From assembly GCF_965200405.1 (NCBI RefSeq), contig NZ_OZ241356.1, positions 3,534,001 through 3,598,000 of the forward strand: a stretch of DNA of 64,000 nt, given 5' to 3'. The stretch's first letter is position 1; every line of letters begins with the position of its first letter. The position numbers and the translations under genes are program-made. Source of the stretch: Glacieibacterium sp965200405 (GTDB lineage: Bacteria > Pseudomonadota > Alphaproteobacteria > Sphingomonadales > Sphingomonadaceae). Below are positions 58,483 through 64,000 of this stretch, piece by piece. The notes under the pieces were generated by a model. That model was given only the letters and a program-made list of their open reading frames with translations. It made no database searches and was not told the origin of the DNA.

Positions 58483-59910
58483 TCAGACCAGTTCGTTGCG
58501 GCGGATCAGTTCCCGGTACCAGGCTGCGCTGAGCTTGGGCGTGCGCTTCTGCGTGGCGAAGTCGACGTAGTGGATGCCAAAGCGCTTGGTGTACCCGTCG
58601 GCCCATTCGAAATTATCCATCAGGCTCCACAGGAAATAGCCCTTCAATGGATAGCCCTCGACGGCGGCGCGGCGGAATTCGGCAAGGTAGTTGCGCAGGT
58701 ACATGACGCGGTCGGCATCGTCGACGCGGCCGTTGGCGATTGGATCATCGGCCGAGCAGCCGTTCTCGGAGATATAAAGCGCCTTGGGCTTCCACAATTC
58801 GCTGATCGTCCGGACCGACCAATAAGCGACCTCCGGACCGACATACAGCCAGGGTGACGCCATCCGCGGCGACGACGGCAGGTGCGGCAGGATCGCATAG
58901 CCCGCCTCCGAGGCGTCGGCGCGAACATAGCTCGGTGCATAGACGTTGATCGCGACGAAATCGATCGGGCTGCCGATGATCGCCATGTCCCCGGCGCGGA
59001 CCTTTGGTGCCGCGGCGCCCTGCTCCGTCATGTAGCTGTCGAGGTACTTGCCCTCCATGATCGCGGTCAGGAACATGGCGTTTTCGCGCCGCACCGCCTT
59101 CATGGCGGCGTCGATATGCTCGGGCGTCTCGATCACTGGCACATAGAAGTTGCTGTTGTCGGCGATACCGATCCTGGTTCCGGCCTTGGCATGCGCGCGA
59201 ATGGCCTGGACGCCGAGGCCATGGGCCAGAACGCCGTGGTGACGAACCTGGTTGACCTCCGCCGGCGCCAGCTTGAGACCGGGCGCATGGATGCCGGTCT
59301 GGTGGCCGAGATCGGTAAAGCAGCGCAGTTCGTTGACGGTCATGAATTGGTCGACGCGGTCGGACAGCTTGCCCGCCATGAAGCCTGCATAATCGGCGAA
59401 AGCATAGGCCGTGTCCCGCGACTGCCAGCCGCCGGGCAAGGCTTGCGGCAAGTCCCAGTGGAACATCGTGATGTAAGGCTTGATGCCCGCCGCCAGCAGC
59501 GCGTCGACGACCCGATTATAATAGTCGATGCCGGCCTGGTTGGGCGTGCCCCGACCATTCGGGAAGATCCGCGACCAGGCAATCGACATGCGATAGGCCT
59601 TGACCCCGAGCGCCTTCAGCAGGCCGATGTCCTCGTTGAAGCGATTATAGCTGTCGCAGGCGATGTCCCCGGTGTCGCCATTGGCGACGCGCCCGGGCGT
59701 GTGGGAAAATACGTCCCAGTTCGTCTGACCACGGCCACCCTCCTTGACCGCGCCCTCGATCTGATACGCGGCGGTGGCGCATCCCCACAGGAAATCCTTG
59801 GGGAAACGGAGGTCCTGCGGATGCAGCGGTGCCGCAAGGACCGGGGTGCCGGCGGCGGCGAGCGATGCACCGGCGGTCAGGCCGGTCTTGATGAAATCAC
59901 GGCGGTCCAT
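58483..59910 (-). CDS. beta-glucosidase, glycoside hydrolase family 1, Tat-exported
   Basis: This 475-residue GH1 enzyme removes beta-linked glucose or related sugars. The N-terminus DRRDFIKTGLTAGASLAAAG is a twin-arginine signal, so it is exported folded to the periplasm. FPKDFLWGCATAAYQIEGAVKEGGRG opens the barrel; KALGVKAYRMSIAWSRIFPNG and YITMFHWDLPQAL follow. The nucleophile is in YISENGCS and NFEWADGYTKRFGIHYVDF closes it. The acid/base motif is TVNELRCF rather than the usual NEP: the glutamate is kept but Pro is Leu. GGAGG precedes the ATG at 59910. It is the last gene of the TonB-receptor/SapC/cupin locus. Confidence 0.93.
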   Translation of the reverse strand: MDRRDFIKTGLTAGASLAAAGTPVLAAPLHPQDLRFPKDFLWGCATAAYQIEGAVKEGGRGQTNWDVFSHTPGRVANGDTGDIACDSYNRFNEDIGLLKALGVKAYRMSIAWSRIFPNGRGTPNQAGIDYYNRVVDALLAAGIKPYITMFHWDLPQALPGGWQSRDTAYAFADYAGFMAGKLSDRVDQFMTVNELRCFTDLGHQTGIHAPGLKLAPAEVNQVRHHGVLAHGLGVQAIRAHAKAGTRIGIADNSNFYVPVIETPEHIDAAMKAVRRENAMFLTAIMEGKYLDSYMTEQGAAAPKVRAGDMAIIGSPIDFVAINVYAPSYVRADASEAGYAILPHLPSSPRMASPWLYVGPEVAYWSVRTISELWKPKALYISENGCSADDPIANGRVDDADRVMYLRNYLAEFRRAAVEGYPLKGYFLWSLMDNFEWADGYTKRFGIHYVDFATQKRTPKLSAAWYRELIRRNELV

Positions 59911-59971
59911 GCGTTCCTCCCTAAATTCGGCCGCGGCATTGGTGCCGCCTCGTGTTGAAGTCGTCGTATGT

Positions 59972-61003
59972 CTAGCGGCTGATCTTCTGCAGGATCTGGG
60001 CGCGCAGCCGTCGTGCGCCACGCTCGTCCAGCTTTTCGAGCGGACCCCTCGCGTGAGGCGGCAGATGCGCCGCGGCGCGATCGGCGGGTCCAAAGACGTA
60101 ATAGTCGAACAGCACGCGCCACGCCTGCTTCTCGGCATCCGGACGATCGCGGAGCGCCAGCATGCCGTGCAGCAAGGTCGTTATCGGATTGTCGGTGAAG
60201 GCCTCAGCAGTGTTCCACCAATAGTTGACCAGCACGTTGAAGGCGTCGAGCGCCTCGACCTGATGCCACCAGAGTGCGGGGTAGACGAGCACGTCGCCCG
60301 GCTCCAGGTCGGCGACCTCGGCCGCGGCAAGCGCGTCGCGAAAGCCGGGATGCCGTTCGAAGTCGGGGGCATCGAAGTCGACCATGCTGACGACCTGGCC
60401 GCCGGGCGTCGGTTCGAGCGGTCCGGGATAGAGATTTGCCGCCTGCTCCGGCGGGAACAGCGTGAAGCGCCGCCGGCCGACCGCGCACACCGCGATATTG
60501 TTCGACATGTCCCAATGCGCCGGAGCGATGGTACGGCTGCCGATCCAGATGCTCGCCATCGGGCGACAGGCATCGAGCGTCTTGCTGGTGAACGGCAGCG
60601 GATTGGCCTGGGCAAAGCCCGGCAGATAGGTCGCCAGGTCGGTCGAGCCGACATAGAGCGACTGTGTATCAACGCCGCCGAGCTGAGCGCGCATGCGGCC
60701 GAGATAGTCGGTCAGCCCGACCCGCTCCCGGACGAAATTGAAGCCGGTGAGATCGGCATTGTAGGTGTAGCGCCCGCCGCTGTCCGGCTCGCCGGTGTAA
60801 CCGACGATCGGCGCGCCTCGATCGAACCCGGCGAGATAGTCGATGGCGGTCTCGGGGGACTGTTGGCCGCGCTGGACCAATGGCCAGTCCGCGGCGAGAC
60901 CCTTGACGATCGTCGGCTGTGAGGAAGCAAGGAGCGGTTCGACGTCGCCGGGGGCGAACTCTGCCGCGTCGATAATTCGGGTGCGCCGGGCGATCGCGAC
61001 CAT
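59972..61003 (-). CDS. JmjC-like cupin domain protein (Cupin_8)
   Basis: This 343-residue protein has the cupin-8/JmjC fold of Fe(II)/2-oxoglutarate oxygenases. Features are PTIVKGLAADWPLVQRG, the iron motif AHWDMSNNIAV (HxD), GRRRFTLFPPEQAANLYPGPL, and ALWWHQVEALDAFNVLVNYWW with the second histidine. Such genes often sit beside TonB-dependent receptors and SapC in alphaproteobacteria, but their substrate is unknown. The ATG at 61003 lies four bases after the SapC stop; the same frame stays open to 61108 inside SapC. The GH1 gene follows after about 60 bases. Confidence 0.9.
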   Translation of the reverse strand: MVAIARRTRIIDAAEFAPGDVEPLLASSQPTIVKGLAADWPLVQRGQQSPETAIDYLAGFDRGAPIVGYTGEPDSGGRYTYNADLTGFNFVRERVGLTDYLGRMRAQLGGVDTQSLYVGSTDLATYLPGFAQANPLPFTSKTLDACRPMASIWIGSRTIAPAHWDMSNNIAVCAVGRRRFTLFPPEQAANLYPGPLEPTPGGQVVSMVDFDAPDFERHPGFRDALAAAEVADLEPGDVLVYPALWWHQVEALDAFNVLVNYWWNTAEAFTDNPITTLLHGMLALRDRPDAEKQAWRVLFDYYVFGPADRAAAHLPPHARGPLEKLDERGARRLRAQILQKISR

Positions 61004-61007
61004 GCGA

Positions 61008-61727
61008 CTAGCCGCCCGAACGCCGGGAGTTCTTGAGCGTGATGAGGCGCGAGACGTTCCCGAGCGAGGACGCGACGTGCACCGCAGCCGCCAGCAGACC
61101 CTGCGCATGAAGTTGCTTGAGCGCCGGACCCCGCAGCCTGGCCAGCGCTTCGACGCCGATCGTATGGAAGTCGAGCAGATCGTAGCGCAGGGTCTCGTCG
61201 ACCTGGACCTCCAGCCGCACCGGCTCGATCAGGCCCGCCGCCTCGAAGGCTGCAAACATCGAGGCTTGCGCCGCATGGCCGACATGGATGAGCTGCAACA
61301 CCTCGACGATATGCTCCAGATACGGCGTGTTGCCACCGTGCGGCAGGAATAATGGCTCGCCGACGCCACCGATGACGTGAGGATGATCGAGATCGATATG
61401 GATCATCGGCTCCTGCCCGCCGTCCGCTCGGGCCTCGATGCCGATCGAGAACGGCCCGCGCGCCAACAGCGCCGGGACGTATCGGCCCAGCCACCGCTCC
61501 CCGTCGAGGAACAGGTTCTCGTCGCGATCCAGGCCGAGCAGCGCCACGGCCTGGAACGCACCATCGGCCTCGCGGTGGAAGACGATTGGAAAGTCGCGCT
61601 GGACGGCTTCGAACTCGGTCGGGAAGACCGGGATCTGGTTGACCGCCTCGCCCCATGCCGCACCGCGCGCCGCGATGACCCGCAGGTCGGCATGGTCGAC
61701 GTTGTTGAGCTTCACGACATTTGTCAT
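61008..61727 (-). CDS. SapC family protein
   Basis: This 239-residue protein belongs to the SapC family, first described near surface-layer loci in Campylobacter. In alphaproteobacteria it is common downstream of TonB-dependent sugar receptors. Family features include FPTEFEAVQRDFPIVFHREADGAFQAVALLGLDRDENLFL, WLGRYVPALLARGPFSIG and the C-terminal region ending SRLITLKNSRRSGG. Its function is unknown. It lies downstream of the partial TonB receptor across a hairpin at 61812-61841 and immediately upstream of the cupin-8 gene. Confidence 0.9.
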   Translation of the reverse strand: MTNVVKLNNVDHADLRVIAARGAAWGEAVNQIPVFPTEFEAVQRDFPIVFHREADGAFQAVALLGLDRDENLFLDGERWLGRYVPALLARGPFSIGIEARADGGQEPMIHIDLDHPHVIGGVGEPLFLPHGGNTPYLEHIVEVLQLIHVGHAAQASMFAAFEAAGLIEPVRLEVQVDETLRYDLLDFHTIGVEALARLRGPALKQLHAQGLLAAAVHVASSLGNVSRLITLKNSRRSGG

Positions 61728-61811
61728 CCGGACGGTCGACCCTTCCGATTATCCCTGACGGTCGTACACCCCGTCATCACCGCCCGGTAGCATTAGAATA
61801 GCGCCGCCGGT

Positions 61812-61841
61812 GGAAAGGCCGCAGTTGCCCGCGGCCTTTCC
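61812..61841. terminator. intercistronic hairpin between the TonB receptor and sapC
   Basis: A perfect 11-base stem GGAAAGGCCGC / GCGGCCTTTCC with an 8-base loop lies 20 bases after the receptor stop. There is no T-tract on the minus strand, so it may attenuate or stabilise the mRNA and let the receptor be made in excess. Confidence 0.55.
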
Positions 61842-61861
61842 GTCAGAGCCTCCGGCCCGAC

Positions 61862-64000
61862 CTAGAAGCGGAAGCGGGCTCCGGCGAGAATACGGCGCTG
61901 CCCCTCCTGGACCAGCCAGATCTGGTTCGGCGAGCGGCCGTAGGTCTTCACGCCTTCCTTGTTGAGGTTGATGCCCTCGATCGACACCGCGATGTTCTGG
62001 GTGATGTCATAGCTGACATTCAGGTCGAGCTGTCCATAAGCCTTGGTGAACTCGGGGTTGTGATCGCCGTCCCGGTTGAGCGCCGACAGGAACTTGTTGC
62101 GCCAATTGTAGCTGAGCCGTGCCGAGACGCCGCCCTTGTCGTAGATCAGCGTCGCATTGACCGTGTCGCTGAGCCCGAGCAGCGCGAACTGATCGACATC
62201 GGGATCGGCTGCTACATCGATGCCGATGTTGCCGCGGACCAGGGTGTAGGCCGCCGCGACGCCGATACCGCTGTTGCCGAAGAAGAACTGGCCCGCGACC
62301 TCGACGCCGTAGATCTCGGCATCTTTGTTGTTGATCGGCTTGTTGACGTTGAAGTTGAACAGCGGGTCGTTGGCATCGGCGATGATGTCGACTGCTGCCA
62401 GCGTCGTGTCGACGAATGCCTGATTGAGCGACCGGGTTGCCGGGTTGTAGTTCGCCAGGAAGGTCGCGTTCGACGCCGCCAGATTGCCGGCATTCTGCTG
62501 GAGCAACGCGGTGTAGGTGAACAGATTGACGTCGGTGATGTCGGCACCGATCGTCGTCAGCTGCGACTTGGCGGTTCCCGAACGGCTGCCCGGCGCGCCC
62601 GAGCTTGGATCGCGCAGGCCGAACAGATTGCTCTTCACGACGGTGTTACCGATGAAGTTGTGCACCCGCTTGTCGAAGAAGCCGAGCGACAGATAACTGT
62701 CGGGCTTGAAGTACCATTCCGCCGACAGGTCGAAGTTGTCGGAGATCAGCGGCTTCAGGTTGGCGTCGTTCGAAGTACCGCCGGCCTGGCCTCCGACCGC
62801 CGTCGCGTCGTTGGGCTGGGTGGCGCTGCCAGACGCGAACAGGTTGCCGAAGCTTGGGCGCGAGATCGTCCGGCTGAACGAGAAGCGGCCGATCAGGTTA
62901 CGCTTCAACTCGATCTGGAAGTCCATCGACGGGAGCAGATTGTTGTATCGACCCGTCGCGCTGACCGGCAGATAGTCGCTCGACACATCGACCCGGAAGT
63001 CGTTGTCCGACTGCCAACGGATGTCGAGCGGCACCGCCTGCAGCGAGTTCGACCTGACGCGGGTGCTCTCGAAGCGCGCGCCGGTGACGAGGCTGGCCGC
63101 ATGGTCGGCGATATCGCCCTTCCAGGTGAACTGCCCGTAGGCGGCCCAGATGTCCTCCTTGACGCGGTCGTCGGAGAAGGCGTTGATCGAGCTGGCGTTG
63201 CCACGCGCTGCGTAATAGCTCGACAGCGTGTTGTAGAGCTTGGTGGCATCCTGCGTGCGGAAGGCGACCAGTCCGTCGCCGCTGGCCTTGGGATCATTGT
63301 CCTTGAAGCGGCAGACCAGGCAGAACTGCTGGACCTGGCCCGGCGCGATGACGTTGACGTCGCGCGGCTGGGCATTGCCCCAGTCGCCGAGGGTCTGGGT
63401 ATACTGGGTCTGGAGCGACCGCGTCTTGGTGGTCCGGTAGTTGCCGCCGAAGTCGAATCGACTGCCGCCACCGATATCCCAGCCTGCGTCGAGGCGGACT
63501 TCCTTGATCTTCTGGTCGAGCGCGGTCGAGACCTGGCGGGCCACCTGGCTGCCCAGGTCACCGACGTCGAGGACACCGTTGCCATTGCCCTTGATCACCG
63601 GATGCGAGGCGCTCGGCGTTGCCGGGTCGACGAACCGCACGGTCTGGACGGGGAAGCCGTTGCTGTAATCGACCGAATGCTCGGCCAGTGTCGGCGAGCT
63701 GATCGAGACCAGCGTGGAGCTCATGCCGTTCGGATTGTCAGGGTTGCTCTTCGACTCGCCGAGATGCGCATCGAGGGCGATGCCGAAGCTGTCGGTGACC
63801 TCCCACTTGGCCTTGGCACCGATATCGTAGAGGCTTGACTTCTGGGCGCGGTACTGCTGCTCGAAGCCGGCGTCCTTGGTCTCGCCTGAGATGACCTCGT
63901 GGAGATAGCTGGTCGTCGCGACCGAATGGCCGCTGTCGAAGGTGACCTGATCGAACGGCCGGTTGAACCAGTTCGACTGGTCGGAGCGGCGCTCGCTCAG
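61862..64000 (-). CDS. TonB-dependent receptor (partial, N-terminus beyond window)
   Basis: This is the C-terminal part (about 712 residues) of an outer-membrane receptor whose start lies to the right of the window. The open frame continues to position 64000; the internal ATG at 63724 is not the true start. The barrel has LIGRFSFSRTISRPSFGNLFASG, LKPLISDNFDLSAEWYFKPDSYLSLGFF and NKDAEIYGVEVAGQFFF. NIAVSIEGINLNKEGVKTYGRSPNQIWLVQEGQRRILAGARFRF is the end, with a terminal phenylalanine. This C-terminal pattern is typical of sphingomonad and Caulobacter receptors for sugars. It heads the SapC/cupin/GH1 set, which suggests uptake of a beta-glucoside or oligosaccharide. Confidence 0.92.
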   Translation of the reverse strand: MSERRSDQSNWFNRPFDQVTFDSGHSVATTSYLHEVISGETKDAGFEQQYRAQKSSLYDIGAKAKWEVTDSFGIALDAHLGESKSNPDNPNGMSSTLVSISSPTLAEHSVDYSNGFPVQTVRFVDPATPSASHPVIKGNGNGVLDVGDLGSQVARQVSTALDQKIKEVRLDAGWDIGGGSRFDFGGNYRTTKTRSLQTQYTQTLGDWGNAQPRDVNVIAPGQVQQFCLVCRFKDNDPKASGDGLVAFRTQDATKLYNTLSSYYAARGNASSINAFSDDRVKEDIWAAYGQFTWKGDIADHAASLVTGARFESTRVRSNSLQAVPLDIRWQSDNDFRVDVSSDYLPVSATGRYNNLLPSMDFQIELKRNLIGRFSFSRTISRPSFGNLFASGSATQPNDATAVGGQAGGTSNDANLKPLISDNFDLSAEWYFKPDSYLSLGFFDKRVHNFIGNTVVKSNLFGLRDPSSGAPGSRSGTAKSQLTTIGADITDVNLFTYTALLQQNAGNLAASNATFLANYNPATRSLNQAFVDTTLAAVDIIADANDPLFNFNVNKPINNKDAEIYGVEVAGQFFFGNSGIGVAAAYTLVRGNIGIDVAADPDVDQFALLGLSDTVNATLIYDKGGVSARLSYNWRNKFLSALNRDGDHNPEFTKAYGQLDLNVSYDITQNIAVSIEGINLNKEGVKTYGRSPNQIWLVQEGQRRILAGARFRF

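Noticed and set aside
63722..63724. Start codon for the last TonB receptor at this ATG
   Set aside because: Upstream codons to 64000 continue receptor-like sequence in the same frame, so the gene is partial.

Overview
This window is a chromosomal segment of a GC-rich alphaproteobacterium, most likely of the order Sphingomonadales. The evidence is the GC-rich codon use, four TonB-dependent receptors, a SOS box of the alphaproteobacterial GTTC-N7-GTTC type before uvrA, the mdh-sucC-sucD-sucA gene order, a SapC/JmjC-cupin/TonB-receptor sugar locus, and REP-like hairpins with a CCCGGC-GAAG-GCCGGG core. I see no rRNA, tRNA, CRISPR array or intact insertion sequence. Both ends cut a gene: sucA on the left and a TonB-dependent receptor on the right.

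Layout. 1-5012 (minus strand) is a tightly overlapped TCA-cycle operon, mdh-bioB-sucC-sucD-VOC protein-sucA, with biotin synthase inserted among the TCA genes. 5137-9981 is housekeeping: a membrane protein, ZapE, a PaaI thioesterase, a Nudix hydrolase, an extensin-like protein, an EF-hand protein and a small acidic protein, with two large REP-type double hairpins. 10103-12996 is uvrA with its LexA box. 13007-14395 is an AT-rich two-gene island (a small-GTPase-like protein plus a two-helix membrane protein) unlike everything around it; it is the best candidate for an undescribed system. 14659-17252 holds mazEF, an SRAP (HMCES/YedK) DNA-protein crosslink repair gene with palindromes upstream, and an HTH-like protein. 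17298-24473 holds a CAP protein, S1/P1 nuclease, zinc metallopeptidase, a PabB-PabC fusion, an aspartate aminotransferase and a secreted lipase-like hydrolase.

24529-40776 is dominated by two RND efflux loci. One is an adaptor plus permease with no outer membrane gene. The other is an overlapped MdtA-MdtB-MdtC-OprM-like operon with two permeases. GlsB and SIMPL genes lie between them. 40893-46754 holds an alpha/beta hydrolase and a divergent Fur-box-controlled iron operon: siderophore receptor, Sel1-repeat protein, PiuC-type dioxygenase and PepSY protein. Two unusual start codons occur here, TTG for the receptor and apparently ATT for the Sel1 protein. 46905-53312 has two more TonB-dependent receptors in convergent orientation around a VOC protein. 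53434-58277 has an MpaB/DUF2236 oxygenase, HAD hydrolase, DUF72 protein, cupin and an O-antigen ligase-like protein. 58483-64000 (minus strand) is a glycoside-uptake locus: TonB-dependent receptor, SapC, JmjC-like cupin and a Tat-exported GH1 beta-glucosidase.

All function calls come from reading translated sequence and motifs; no database search was run. Start codons were chosen from ribosome binding sites and family N-termini.
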